Shown: in pieces, positions 23,466-33,048 of the stretch
Layout of the letters: the number at the start of each line of letters is the position of its first letter
Position numbering within the stretch: the first letter of the stretch is position 1
Assembly: GCA_027306995.1 (NCBI GenBank)
Contig: DAHUXS010000014.1
Coordinates: 62,001 to 126,000 of the forward strand
DNA: 64,000 nucleotides
DNA from: Lysobacter sp.
GTDB lineage: Bacteria > Pseudomonadota > Gammaproteobacteria > Xanthomonadales > Xanthomonadaceae
Direction of reading: 5' to 3'
Position numbers and translations under genes: made by a program
Notes under the pieces: model-generated
The model's database searches: none
What the model saw: the letters and a program-made list of their open reading frames with translations, nothing else
Told to the model about the DNA's origin: nothing

Positions 23466-24499
23466 TGCACGTCCACGTGGTTGCGCAGGCTAACGACATC
23501 CGCAAGCTTGCGATTCAGCACCGCGTTGTTGGTCCCCTTGGTGTCATTGCTGGTCATGGCGCCGGACACGGCCTGGACCGTCAAAACCAAGTTGACTGCC
23601 GTGACCTGTCGCCATTGCAGACCCGCGGATGCATCCGCGAAGTTCCCGCCGCTGCCGACCTTGTAGGTGATTTGCATGTTGGTGACGCCTTCGGCGATCT
23701 CGCTGGGCGTTTGCAGGGATGCGCCAGCGTTGTTGATCACTTGCCGGTACAGCGAGGAGCCCCCGCGCGGATTGGCTGCGACATACCACTTCACTGCGTA
23801 TGGTTTGACGACCTGCGCCGGCGAGTTGCTGGGCGGATTGAGGCAATTCGGGTTCGGATTGGCCGCATCCGGAAGGAAGCAATAACCGCTGGCATTGCCC
23901 GACGGATTGCTGTCGAAGGTTGATTGGTCAGCCTGGAAGGGTTTCTGCAGGTTCCCCGGATTGCCGTTGCCACTGTTGTGCTGGATGGCGAGTCCACCCG
24001 GCAGCGCCGTTGCCTGGAAGATGGATGCGACATCCGCGTTGCACACCATCAGGATGTCGTTCGTGGCTATCCCGGTCGTGTTGGAAACACCGATATCGGC
24101 GCTGGGACCGGCATTGCTGGTCACTGCAATGGACGAACCATTGGTCATGCTCAACGTGATGGTGTCTGGCGTCGTTCCGCCACCATCAGTCCCGGAAACG
24201 CCATCCTGCCAGCCGGTCCAATAGCTGCCTCCCGGTTTGGACGTATCCAGCATGTTGACGATGTTCCTGGTACAGGGATTGCCGCCTGCCTCGCGAATGT
24301 CCCGTGCCATCAATTCGAACGCGGTACGCTGGTTTTCCTGGATGCGATTCACCGCCTCCGTCGAACCGTAGACCTTGCGATTGGACAGGAACAGGCTGCC
24401 AGCCGCCCCCACCACCAGCAGGCCGAGCACCAGCGCCACCATCAACTCGATAAGGGTGAAGCCGCCCTGCGCGCGTTTCATGTCGACTGTGCCGTTCAT
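23462..24499 (-). CDS. pilW: minor pilin assembly protein PilW
   Basis: A 345-aa prepilin-type protein: leader MNGTVDMKRAQGG, then FTLIELMVALVLGLLVVGAAGSLFL. The NRIQENQRTAFELMARDIREAGGNPC segment right after the helix is diagnostic of PilW. The ATG at 24499 is favoured by its ATGA overlap with pilV; a second Met (MKRAQGG) six codons later is possible. Acts with PilV, PilX and PilY1. Confidence 0.93.
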   Translation of the reverse strand: MNGTVDMKRAQGGFTLIELMVALVLGLLVVGAAGSLFLSNRKVYGSTEAVNRIQENQRTAFELMARDIREAGGNPCTRNIVNMLDTSKPGGSYWTGWQDGVSGTDGGGTTPDTITLSMTNGSSIAVTSNAGPSADIGVSNTTGIATNDILMVCNADVASIFQATALPGGLAIQHNSGNGNPGNLQKPFQADQSTFDSNPSGNASGYCFLPDAANPNPNCLNPPSNSPAQVVKPYAVKWYVAANPRGGSSLYRQVINNAGASLQTPSEIAEGVTNMQITYKVGSGGNFADASAGLQWRQVTAVNLVLTVQAVSGAMTSNDTKGTNNAVLNRKLADVVSLRNHVDVQ

Positions 24500-24951
24500 A
24501 GCTGGGAGGTGACCTCGAAGTGCTGCGCGGCCTGCGTCGCATCCTTGAAGCCCGTTCCCTTCGTGTCGTCCCATTGCACGCCGACGGTGCAGGTCAGCGA
24601 ACCCGCGATGCAGACCACCAGTCCCTTCGCACTTGGATCAACCGCCGTCTTCAACCCATCCAGCCAGCCCATGATGGTGCCCGGCGTGCCGGTGCCGTCG
24701 CCGGCGGTATAGATATTGGTGTTGTATGTACCCGCGTTCAGGCGATCGGAACGGATGATGTCGAGCATCGAATACGCCTGAATCGCCGCCTGGGTCCGGG
24801 CCGCCGAACTGCCGGTGTTCTTCAGGGTGATTGCCTGCAACGCGGCGATGCCGAGAATGCCGATCGCGAGCACGAGCACGGCGATCATCACTTCCAGCAT
24901 GCCAACGCCTTGCTGGGCCCGGTGACCGTGGAATGGAATTGTCTGTTTCAT
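24496..24951 (-). CDS. pilV: minor pilin PilV
   Basis: A 151-aa prepilin: leader ending HRAQQGVG, then MLEVMIAVLVLAIGILGIAALQ, the PilV form of the N-helix (Met at +1, Glu +3). Two adjacent ATGs exist (24954 and 24951); GAGG sits at a better distance from the second. It lies 7 bp after fimT and overlaps pilW by 4 bp. Confidence 0.92.
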   Translation of the reverse strand: MKQTIPFHGHRAQQGVGMLEVMIAVLVLAIGILGIAALQAITLKNTGSSAARTQAAIQAYSMLDIIRSDRLNAGTYNTNIYTAGDGTGTPGTIMGWLDGLKTAVDPSAKGLVVCIAGSLTCTVGVQWDDTKGTGFKDATQAAQHFEVTSQL

Positions 24952-24958
24952 CATTGCC

Positions 24959-25510
24959 TCAATTGTCACCGGGCGCCGAGCAGCCGGACGTTGCAGCACG
25001 ACGCGCGGTGCTGATGCGCCCAACGCTCGCGCTCACGTCGATATCGTTCTGACCGGAGAGTGCGCCGACGCATACCCCCACTGTGCCGCTGGTATTGGCG
25101 CCAGCTGCTGAAAATCCGTTCGGAGCAAAGGTGAGTTTGTTGCTGGCACCCGAAAGATTGGCGCTGGTGATCACCGTGACGCCGCTGGACAGTGTCGAAT
25201 CACGCAGGTAGACGTTGGATCCATTCTTCGTGTAGTACGCAATCCAACGGTTACCCGCAGCCGCCGCACAATTCGCACCGTCGGTGCTCGGGCAGACCGT
25301 AGTCGTCGTGCGATTGGTGATGGCCCCCGCACGTGCGACCTGCATCAGCGCGACAAGCTCATTGCCAGCCGAGGTCACCCGGTTGCTGCGAATGAGGTTG
25401 GCGAGACTCGGCGCCGCGATCCCGGCGATGATCGCCATGATCGCTACCGTCACCATCAATTCGACAATGGTGAACCCCTGCTCGCCCGATTTGGTCATGC
25501 CTTGCCCCAT
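24959..25510 (-). CDS. fimT: GspH/FimT-type minor pilin, first gene of the operon
   Basis: A 183-aa prepilin: leader ending TKSGEQG, then FTIVELMVTVAIMAIIAGIAAPSLANLIRSNRV (Glu +5), typical of FimT/FimU. Conserved body: NELVALMQVARAGAITNRTTTTVCPS, with C-terminal GFSAAGANTSGTVGVCVG. FimU/FimT links the minor pilin complex to the major pilin. A second Met 4 codons in is also possible. Head of the six-gene operon; divergent from the histidine kinase gene at 25632 across 121 bp. Confidence 0.9.
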   Translation of the reverse strand: MGQGMTKSGEQGFTIVELMVTVAIMAIIAGIAAPSLANLIRSNRVTSAGNELVALMQVARAGAITNRTTTTVCPSTDGANCAAAAGNRWIAYYTKNGSNVYLRDSTLSSGVTVITSANLSGASNKLTFAPNGFSAAGANTSGTVGVCVGALSGQNDIDVSASVGRISTARRAATSGCSAPGDN

Positions 25511-25631
25511 TGCAGCACCTACCCCTTTTCTACCGCGAACACATTAATCCCTTCACCAGCCGGCCCGGCTGCCGCCCGACAGGCGGCATGGTACCGGCGA
25601 CCGAAGGGCGGCAGGCGTCGTAGCATGGGCC

Positions 25632-26657
25632 ATGGATCGCCCCGCCCATACACACGAACACCCAATCGACATCCTCTGGCAACCCGCCACGCTGCTGTCG
25701 ATTTTTGCCGCCGGTGAATTGCTGGCGATCATCCTCGCCCTCGGGGCTCCGCTTGCCAATGGCCCGGTGCTGATCAAGTTCGGACTGGCTTCCTTCGCCG
25801 TGCAGTGGGTGGTGCTGTTCACGCTCGGTGGTCTTTATCTCCTGCGCCGGAAATTGACCGGATTCGGTGCCCGTGGGGTGATTGCCCTGGCCATGGCCCT
25901 GATGTTGATCGTGACCCTGCTGTCAGGCGCATGGGCAAGTTCGTTGTTTGGCGATGTACTCGCGGACCGGGGAGCGCCGTGGTTCGTCGGCACCCTGCGG
26001 TTCTACGTCTGCCTGCTGGCGATGTCGGCCTTCGGACTGCTTGCACTGCGCAGCCATTGGAGTGCGCAGCGCGCCGCGTGGCAGGCGCAGCAGGCCGAAC
26101 TGCTGGCATTGCAGGCGCGCGTCGATCCGCACTTCCTGTTCAACACGCTCAATACCGGCATCGCGCTGGTCCATGCCCGCCCCGATGCCGCCGAACAATT
26201 GCTGCTCGATCTTTCCGATCTGTTCCGTGCCGCACTGTCCGGCGCGCGCACGATCACGCTGGCCGACGAGCTCGATCTTGCGCGGCGCTATCTCGACATC
26301 GAGCAACTGCGCTTCGGTCCACGCCTGCAGGTGGACTGGCATGAACCCGACATGCTGCCGCAGTTGGCGCTTCCGGCATTGTCGATCCAGCCGCTGGTGG
26401 AGAACGCGATCCACCATGGCATCGAACCACGCATGGAAGGCGGCACGGTGACCGTCCACATCACCGAAGAAGACCACGATCTTGTAGTCGAGATCGGCAA
26501 TCCCCTGCCCGATTCGTCATCGGAACGCAGGGATCGCGGCCATCGCGTCGGACAGGCTGGAGTCGCTGCGCGCCTGCGCGAGGCAGGCGGCAGTTTCAAC
26601 GCGGGAATCGAAGGCGAACGCTACATCGCGCGCGCGCGCATTCCGCTCAACACATGA
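25632..26657 (+). CDS. LytS/AlgZ(FimS)-type sensor histidine kinase
   Basis: A 341-aa protein with four predicted membrane helices (about residues 18-38, 50-70, 83-103, 118-140) and no periplasmic sensor domain, then a His_kinase domain: phospho-acceptor His in ARVDPHFLFNTLNTG (about residue 172) and N-box LVENAIHHGIEP (about 255). The G-box is degenerate: RGHRVGQAGVAARL in place of GxGIGLxN. This architecture is that of AlgZ/FimS, which with AlgR controls fimU-pilVWXY1E in Pseudomonas. Here it is divergent from that very operon, but no LytTR response regulator is adjacent. Confidence 0.85.
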   Translation: MDRPAHTHEHPIDILWQPATLLSIFAAGELLAIILALGAPLANGPVLIKFGLASFAVQWVVLFTLGGLYLLRRKLTGFGARGVIALAMALMLIVTLLSGAWASSLFGDVLADRGAPWFVGTLRFYVCLLAMSAFGLLALRSHWSAQRAAWQAQQAELLALQARVDPHFLFNTLNTGIALVHARPDAAEQLLLDLSDLFRAALSGARTITLADELDLARRYLDIEQLRFGPRLQVDWHEPDMLPQLALPALSIQPLVENAIHHGIEPRMEGGTVTVHITEEDHDLVVEIGNPLPDSSSERRDRGHRVGQAGVAARLREAGGSFNAGIEGERYIARARIPLNT

Positions 26658-26661
26658 CCGC

Positions 26662-28077
26662 TCAGCGGATGACCTTGTAGCAAGGGTTGTATTCGCCCGA
26701 GATCTTCATGCGGCGCTGGTCGACGAAGCTGCGCAACATGTCGTCGAGCGCGGCCATGATGTCGGCATCGCCATGGATCTCGAACGGCCCATGCTCCTGG
26801 ATGCGACGCACGCCGCCTTCCTTGACGTTGCCGGCGACGATGCCCGAGAACGCGCGACGGAGGTCGGCGGCGAGATCCTGGGGACGGCGACCATGGTGCA
26901 GGTCGAGCGCGGCCATCGCCTCGTGCGTCGGGTCGAACGGACGCTGCAGATCGAACGGAATGTCGAGCGCCCAGTTGAAGTAGAAGGAGTCGCGATGCTC
27001 GATGCGATATTCGCGCACCTTGCGGATGCCGGCGATCATCGTGCGCGCAACCTCCACCGGATCATCAACGATGATCTGGTAATGCTTCGTCGCTTCCTCG
27101 CCCAGCGTCAACCGGATGAAGCGATCGATCTCCTCGAAATACGCGGCGGAATCCTTCGGCCCGGTCAGGATCATCGGGAACGGCAGCTTGGCGTTTTCCT
27201 CGCGCAGCAACACGCCGAGCAAGTAGAGGATTTCCTCGGCGGTGCCGGCGCCACCCGGGAACACGATGATGCCGTGCGCCACGCGAACGAACGCCTCGAG
27301 GCGCTTCTCGATGTCCGGCATGATCACGAGGTTGTTGACGATCGGGTTCGGCGATTCCGCGGCGATGATGCCAGGCTCGGTGATGCCGATGTAGCGCGGG
27401 TTGGTTCTGCGCTGCTTGGCGTGGGCGATGGTCGCGCCCTTCATCGGCCCCTTCATCGCGCCGGGGCCGCAGCCGGTGCAGATGTCGAGCCCGCGCAGGC
27501 CGAGTTCGTAGCCGACTTCCTTGGTGTAGAGATACTCCTCTCGACTGATCGAGTGGCCACCCCAGCACACCACCAGATTGGGATCGCCGTGGCGAAGCAT
27601 GCGCGCGTGGCGCAACAGGCGGAACACCGCATCGGTGATGTCCGCTGAAGTCTCCAGTTCCTTCGCGTCTTCCGGCCCCATTTCCATCGCCATCCACGCG
27701 ATATCGCGCACGACCGAGAACAGCAGGTCGGCGACACCACGGATGATTTGTCCATCGACGAAGGCCATCGCCGGTGCGTTCTTCAGTTCGATGCGGACGC
27801 CGCGATCCTGCTGCTGGACCTGGATGTCGAAATCGGAATATTTGCGGCTGGCCAGATGCGGATCATCGGAGGCGCTGCCGCTGGTCAGCACCGCCAATGC
27901 GCATTTGCGCAAGAGGTCGTGCATGCCGCCGGCGGAGGCATCGCGCAGTCTGGCGACTTCCTCGCGAGACAGGATATCGAGACTGCCCTTGGGATACAGG
28001 CTTGCATCGACGGTGCTATTGGCCTGGCTTTCCAGGGGCTGCGGATCGGTTCCGGAATTCTTCGTTGTCGTATTCAT
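26662..28077 (-). CDS. ppnN: pyrimidine/purine nucleotide 5'-monophosphate nucleosidase PpnN
   Basis: A 471-aa LOG-family protein of the PpnN (YgdH) type, which splits the N-glycosidic bond of NMPs and is stimulated by (p)ppGpp in E. coli. The LOG motif PGGAGTAEEILYLLG lies near residue 270, with GCGPGAMKGPMKGA upstream. The extra N-terminal and C-terminal domains (PpnN-specific, ending EYNPCYKVIR) give a length close to the ~450 aa of E. coli. Cytosolic. It ends 5 bp from the convergent kinase gene. Confidence 0.93.
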   Translation of the reverse strand: MNTTTKNSGTDPQPLESQANSTVDASLYPKGSLDILSREEVARLRDASAGGMHDLLRKCALAVLTSGSASDDPHLASRKYSDFDIQVQQQDRGVRIELKNAPAMAFVDGQIIRGVADLLFSVVRDIAWMAMEMGPEDAKELETSADITDAVFRLLRHARMLRHGDPNLVVCWGGHSISREEYLYTKEVGYELGLRGLDICTGCGPGAMKGPMKGATIAHAKQRRTNPRYIGITEPGIIAAESPNPIVNNLVIMPDIEKRLEAFVRVAHGIIVFPGGAGTAEEILYLLGVLLREENAKLPFPMILTGPKDSAAYFEEIDRFIRLTLGEEATKHYQIIVDDPVEVARTMIAGIRKVREYRIEHRDSFYFNWALDIPFDLQRPFDPTHEAMAALDLHHGRRPQDLAADLRRAFSGIVAGNVKEGGVRRIQEHGPFEIHGDADIMAALDDMLRSFVDQRRMKISGEYNPCYKVIR

Positions 28078-28127
28078 GCTTCGATTCTAGCGCTCTTCCG
28101 CGCGATCACGCTCACGGGCCAACCACG

Positions 28128-28161
28128 AAAAAAATGGAGGCCGGGTTTCCCCGGCCTCCAT
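28128..28161 (-). terminator. terminator of the Oar-like receptor gene
   Basis: A 12-bp perfect stem (ATGGAGGCCGGG / CCCGGCCTCCAT) with a 4-nt loop, followed on the minus strand by seven T. It lies 24 bp past the receptor stop. Confidence 0.92.
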
Positions 28162-28184
28162 GGTGTTGCAGATGTCACGATGGA

Positions 28185-31100
28185 TCAGAACTTGTACTTC
28201 AGGGTCAGCAGAGCCGACCAGCGCGAGACCACGCGAGCCGGGTTCTGGTAGGAGTCGTAGATTCCGAAGTTCTGCCAAGTCGGCGACGTTGGCGTACCAA
28301 GATCGTAGACGTACTGTGCGTTCGCACCACTGCCCTGGATGCCCTTCACGTTGGCGAGACGACGGGTCTGGAAGAAGCCGATCGTCTGGACCTGTCCCCA
28401 GTTCTTGTTGAGCATGTTGAGGAAATTGAAGATGTCCAGGCGCACGACCGACTTGTGTCCCTTGAAGAAGCCCGGGAACTCCTGCTGCACGCCAAGGTCG
28501 AGCTGGTTGCTCCACGGCTGTGAAGTGGAATTGCGGCCGGCAATCTGACCACGGTGGGTCGCCAGGTAGGGGTTCTTGTCGATGAAGTCCTGGAACGCAG
28601 CAACCTGGGCTCCCGTTGCCGTGCCGTAGCTCACCCTCGGATCGTTGCGCAACGGGATGTAGGCCAGGTCGACGTTGGAGATGGAATCGCCGTTGACATC
28701 GGTGCCGAAGGTCCAGCTGTACGGCAGGCCGGTATGGCCGCTGTAGAAGGCCGAAATCGTGGTGCGGTAATCCCCGAAGAAGGCATGATCGTAGTTCAGC
28801 CCCAACTTGAACGCACGCTTGATCACGTAGCTGGAAGTCGTGGCGATGACCTGGTCCGACGTCGTGTACGGATTGACGTAACTGACGAAATTGAAATTCG
28901 AGAACGCCTGCGAGCTGGTGCCCGGGTTGGCTTCGGTGGCATGGGTGAACGTGGCGCTGAAATTGACGCTCAGGCCATTCGTCAGTGCCTTGCTCAGGGC
29001 AACCGTGATCGCATCCGAACTGCCCTTGTTGCTGTTCGTCAACACGGTCGAGCGATTGCTCATCTCGGTGAAGTTGCCGTTGTTGGTCCCCGTGCCGATG
29101 CTGGCGCCGTTGGTCGACAGCGTCTTCCAGTACGACAGGCGACCGTCGGGCAGCGTGCCATTGGGCACGCCGAGATTCGGTGCCAAATAGGCAATCGTGT
29201 TCTTGTTCTTCAAGTGCGAGACTTCAACCGAAGCCACGATGTCGAAGATCGGCAACACCGTATCGAACGCCAGCGCGCCCTTCCATACCGTCGGCATCTT
29301 GAAGTTCGGATCGAGCACATCGATCTGGCAGGTAGCGGTCGTGGAGCACGTCCCCGCAACCGCGGCCGTCGGGCCCGGCTGATTGTTCGGATCAGGACTG
29401 AACGGAGCAGTGGCCGGGGTGGTCGTGGTAAACCCCTTCGATGAGGTCACGCCATTGTTCATGTACGGATTGGTCAACCACACGTACGGGGGCGTGGACT
29501 GGAACAGGCCGATACCGCCGCGCAGTTGCATCGGGCGCGCAGTATTGAACTTGTAGTTGAAGGCGAGACGCGGTTCGATGACCTTGTTGCCGGAACCCAG
29601 CGTGGTATTGCTGGGGTAACCGAAGCGGCTCTGCCACACCGGCGCACCCGCCGTCGCGCCCGGCGCGGTGTTGGTCGCACTTTCAACCGCAACCGGCGGT
29701 GCACGGTTGGCCTTGGGAATATCAACGCGCACGCCATAGGTCAACGACAGGTTGTCGGTGACCTGCCAGGTGTCCTGCAGGAAGGGGCTGATCTGGGTGT
29801 ACTTCCATGAGCCCGAAATATCGTTCAGGGTGACGCCGGTCGGCAGGTAGTTCTTGATGAATGCAGCATAGTTCTTGCTGGCGATTTCATCGGCCGGGGT
29901 GCCATTGCCGTTCTTGTCGTAGAACACATACGCGCCGTGCAGCAACGAGCCGAACAGATCGGCAACCTCGTTGCTCAGGTAGTCGAACCCGCCCTTGATG
30001 ACATGGTTGCCAGCGTGATACGTACCGACGAAAGTGGCGTTGATGCGCTTGCTGTGGATCGCATTCTCGTGACGGAAACGATCCTCACCGGCAACCACCC
30101 AGGGATCACTGGCGCTGCCGGGATTGGGGTTGCTTCCGGTCGCACCGCAACGCGAGGCAATATTTGCAGGCGTGTCAGCGGCGGTCGGGAAACACGCCCA
30201 CACTTCAGGTTGGTTTATAGCCGCGCCGTTGGTGTTGTCGAACTTCTGGTAGCTGACCTTCGCTTCGGTGCTGAAATTGTCGCTCCAGTCGCTGAACAAC
30301 TGCACCGCGTAGTTGTCGGTCTTGCTGTTGATCGTGTACCAGTTGCTCGGCAGGATCGCGGAAATATCCTTCACGTACGCACTGTACGGCGTCGGCTTGG
30401 TTTCCTCCGTGCGCTGCAGCGTGAGGCTGGCGCGATGCTTGTCGTTGATGTTCCAGTCGAACTTGGCCAGATAGCGCTTGTCTTCCAGGGTGATGGCACT
30501 GCCGGCGCCGTACTGGCCGGCCTGGATGCCAATCGACTGGAAGGCATTGGCGACATCGTTCACCTGTTGCGAGGTGAGCTTGCCACTGGTCACGGCATCA
30601 GTGCCGACGCCGGAGATGCCGGTGGTCTTCTGGTTTTCATACGACGCGAAGAAGAACAGACGGTCCTTGATGATCGGACCGCCAAAGGTCACGCCGAACG
30701 TCTTGTCCTTGTCGAAACCGGTATATGCATGGCCACCGAGGCGGCCGACCATGCTGTTGGCGTCCTTGTACGCGTAGTACACCGAACCATGGAACTGGTT
30801 GGTACCCGACTTGGTCACCGCATTGATGTTGGCACCGACGGTGTCGGAAGACGTATCGAAATCGGTGGTCGCGATGTTGTACGCGGCGATGGTGTCCGGC
30901 GAGATCGGCGAGCCGGTGTATGGCAGGCCGTTGGCATTCAGGCCGAAGGGATCGCTCTGGGACAAGCCGTCAACCGTGATGTTGTTGAAACGGTTGTTCT
31001 GGCCGGAAACGGAGATCGAACCATTGTTCTGGTCGGTGATGTTGATGCGCGGATCGAGGCGCGCAATATCATCGATCGAACGATTGCCGGATATCGCGGT

Positions 31101-31550
31101 TTCCAGTTTGCGACCGGCGATGTTCGTCCCCAAGCCCTTCTTGTCAGGGTTGAACAGTTCTGCCGTGGCGCGACCGGTGACCGTGACCGTTCCCAACTCG
31201 TTGCCTGCGGCGCCGACAGCCTCATTCACCTGTGCGACTTCGTTGAGGTTCACGAACACGCCGTCCTGGGTCTTGTCACCCGCCGACGAATGCACCTTCA
31301 CCGTGTACGGGCCACCCGGGCGCAGACCGCTGACGTTATAGCGACCATTGGCATCGGTGATGCTGCGGCTGACCGTGCCCGATTCGACGTGAGTGATGGT
31401 CACTTCGGCACCGGAAACAGCCTGACCATTGGCGGTAGTGATGCGGCCGGCGATACCGGATGCGGTGCTCTGCGCGAACACCGGCGCCACTGCCAGTGCG
31501 GCGAGCAGACCGAGACTCAGCTTCGACAGTCGGAGATTGGAAGACGACAT
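28185..31550 (-). CDS. Oar-like TonB-dependent outer-membrane receptor
   Basis: A 1,121-aa protein with a signal peptide (ending APVFAQ, about residue 27), an N-terminal carboxypeptidase-regulatory-like Ig domain (about 30-105: GIAGRITTANGQAVSGAEVTI), a plug (about 120-240) and a large beta-barrel ending in Phe (LLTLKYKF). Oar-type receptors are abundant in xanthomonads and myxobacteria; ligands are mostly unknown (peptides or protein substrates have been proposed). GGGGGAA precedes the ATG at 31550; an upstream in-frame Met lacks a signal peptide. Monocistronic with its own terminator. Confidence 0.9.
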   Translation of the reverse strand: MSSSNLRLSKLSLGLLAALAVAPVFAQSTASGIAGRITTANGQAVSGAEVTITHVESGTVSRSITDANGRYNVSGLRPGGPYTVKVHSSAGDKTQDGVFVNLNEVAQVNEAVGAAGNELGTVTVTGRATAELFNPDKKGLGTNIAGRKLETAISGNRSIDDIARLDPRINITDQNNGSISVSGQNNRFNNITVDGLSQSDPFGLNANGLPYTGSPISPDTIAAYNIATTDFDTSSDTVGANINAVTKSGTNQFHGSVYYAYKDANSMVGRLGGHAYTGFDKDKTFGVTFGGPIIKDRLFFFASYENQKTTGISGVGTDAVTSGKLTSQQVNDVANAFQSIGIQAGQYGAGSAITLEDKRYLAKFDWNINDKHRASLTLQRTEETKPTPYSAYVKDISAILPSNWYTINSKTDNYAVQLFSDWSDNFSTEAKVSYQKFDNTNGAAINQPEVWACFPTAADTPANIASRCGATGSNPNPGSASDPWVVAGEDRFRHENAIHSKRINATFVGTYHAGNHVIKGGFDYLSNEVADLFGSLLHGAYVFYDKNGNGTPADEIASKNYAAFIKNYLPTGVTLNDISGSWKYTQISPFLQDTWQVTDNLSLTYGVRVDIPKANRAPPVAVESATNTAPGATAGAPVWQSRFGYPSNTTLGSGNKVIEPRLAFNYKFNTARPMQLRGGIGLFQSTPPYVWLTNPYMNNGVTSSKGFTTTTPATAPFSPDPNNQPGPTAAVAGTCSTTATCQIDVLDPNFKMPTVWKGALAFDTVLPIFDIVASVEVSHLKNKNTIAYLAPNLGVPNGTLPDGRLSYWKTLSTNGASIGTGTNNGNFTEMSNRSTVLTNSNKGSSDAITVALSKALTNGLSVNFSATFTHATEANPGTSSQAFSNFNFVSYVNPYTTSDQVIATTSSYVIKRAFKLGLNYDHAFFGDYRTTISAFYSGHTGLPYSWTFGTDVNGDSISNVDLAYIPLRNDPRVSYGTATGAQVAAFQDFIDKNPYLATHRGQIAGRNSTSQPWSNQLDLGVQQEFPGFFKGHKSVVRLDIFNFLNMLNKNWGQVQTIGFFQTRRLANVKGIQGSGANAQYVYDLGTPTSPTWQNFGIYDSYQNPARVVSRWSALLTLKYKF

Positions 31551-31723
31551 GCAGTTCCCCCTTGGGAATCGATTCATGAAATAAGTAGACGCGCCACATC
31601 CCGCAGGCATGCAGGGGGCTATCCCCGGGCAGGCAGCAGGGTTAACGACATGTTAAACCTTAGGTGAGCGACATGACAGTGCCGTGTCAACGACTTGCCG
31701 GATATCCGACAGCCCGCACAGGT

Positions 31724-32323
31724 TCAGCTACCTGTCGCCGCTCCCAGGTATTGGCGAATGCCGTCAAGGCACATTTGCACGGAAATGGCCACCAGCAGCA
31801 TGCCCATCAGGCGCTCGACTGCGGTCAGCACGCGCATCCCCAGCAGGCGATAAAGAAGGGTGGATGACAGCAAGATGACCGCCGTTCCGCCCCAGGCCAG
31901 CAGCAGGGCCAGGCTCCATTGCAGCTGATGGGCGGGATCCTCGGTGCCCAGCAGCATCACCGCCGCCATTCCCGAGGGGCCGGCCACCATCGGCACGGCG
32001 ATGGGGACAATGAAGGGTTCGCCGTCCGGCAATTCGCCCATGATCCCTTCCGGGACCGGAAAGATCATGCGGATGCCGATCAGGAACAGGATGATGCCGC
32101 CGGCGATCGAGACCGCCTGCTGGTCGAGGTGCATCAGCCGCAGCACCGACGGGCCGATCCACAGGAAGACCATCAGCACGCCGAGCGCGATCAGCATTTC
32201 CCGGACCAAGACGGCCCGCCGGCGTTCCCTGGGCAGGGGACGCAGCAGTCCCAGCACCACGGGGACGTTGCCCAGCGGATCGAGGATCAGAAACAGCATC
32301 AATGCCGCGGAAGCGAGCGTCAT
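31724..32323 (-). CDS. MarC family integral membrane protein
   Basis: A 199-aa protein with six predicted membrane helices, of the MarC/YhgN family: LFLILDPLGNVPVVLGLL at the N-terminus and VPIAVPMVAGPSGMAAVMLL (about residue 110). The family's function is unsettled; the original link to multiple antibiotic resistance was withdrawn. Its ATG overlaps the stop of the SDR-like gene (ATGA), so grxD, the SDR-like gene and this gene form one operon. Confidence 0.9.
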   Translation of the reverse strand: MTLASAALMLFLILDPLGNVPVVLGLLRPLPRERRRAVLVREMLIALGVLMVFLWIGPSVLRLMHLDQQAVSIAGGIILFLIGIRMIFPVPEGIMGELPDGEPFIVPIAVPMVAGPSGMAAVMLLGTEDPAHQLQWSLALLLAWGGTAVILLSSTLLYRLLGMRVLTAVERLMGMLLVAISVQMCLDGIRQYLGAATGS

Positions 32324-33048
32324 GCCTGCACTACCCGGATCTGGCCGGTGAACGGACGTCCCGCGGACGATAGCAGTTCGACGCAGGCCGGGGCATAGGC
32401 CGAGGGCAGGCGCACGGATGGATCGAAATCCTCCATCCAGGCGCGACCGCGCAGCTCGGTTTTCATCGGGCCCGGCTGCAGGCCATGGATGCGAACGGGA
32501 GATTCCGGCACGAACTCACCCGCCAGCATCGGCACCAGCGCGCGACGCGCCGGATTCGCCATGCCATAACCGCCCCAGAACGGACGCTCGCAGCGCTCGG
32601 GCGCGTCGACGACAAACACCACGGCGGCGTCCTGCGATTTCTGCATCACCGGCAAACAGGCCATGGTCAACCACGCCGGTGCGGTCGCATTGACGTGCAG
32701 CGCGCGCGCGATGTCGGAGGGATCGCTGTGCGGGAACGGGACCAGCGCATTGAAGTGCGCGGCGCAATGCAGCAGTCCGTCCAGGCAACCGAATTCGCTG
32801 TCGAGTTTTTCCGCCAATTCAAGATGGTCGTCAGGGCTGGCACCCTCGAGGTCCATCGGGTAAATCGCGACGTCGCCGCCTTCGGCAGCGATGGCATCGT
32901 GGACGCGATGCAGTTTGGCCAGCTTGCGACCGAGGATCACCACCGTCGCGCCTTCGCGCGCGCAGGCCATCGCCGCCTCGCGGCCGAGCCCGCCGGTGGC
33001 GCCCGTCACCAGGACGACGCGCCCGTCGAGGCGACGCGCGTCGCTCAC
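32320..33048 (-). CDS. short-chain dehydrogenase/reductase-like protein with altered active site
   Basis: A 242-aa Rossmann protein related to YciK: nucleotide motif VTGATGGLGREAA (GxxxGxG, residues 13-25) and LHVNATAPAWL (active-site Asn helix). The catalytic Tyr is present in WGGYGMAN, but the Lys of YxxxK is Asn, and the catalytic Ser position reads VVFVVDAP with no Ser. It may bind NAD(P) without dehydrogenase activity. The GTG start at 33048 overlaps the grxD stop (GTGA). Confidence 0.82.
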   Translation of the reverse strand: MSDARRLDGRVVLVTGATGGLGREAAMACAREGATVVILGRKLAKLHRVHDAIAAEGGDVAIYPMDLEGASPDDHLELAEKLDSEFGCLDGLLHCAAHFNALVPFPHSDPSDIARALHVNATAPAWLTMACLPVMQKSQDAAVVFVVDAPERCERPFWGGYGMANPARRALVPMLAGEFVPESPVRIHGLQPGPMKTELRGRAWMEDFDPSVRLPSAYAPACVELLSSAGRPFTGQIRVVQA

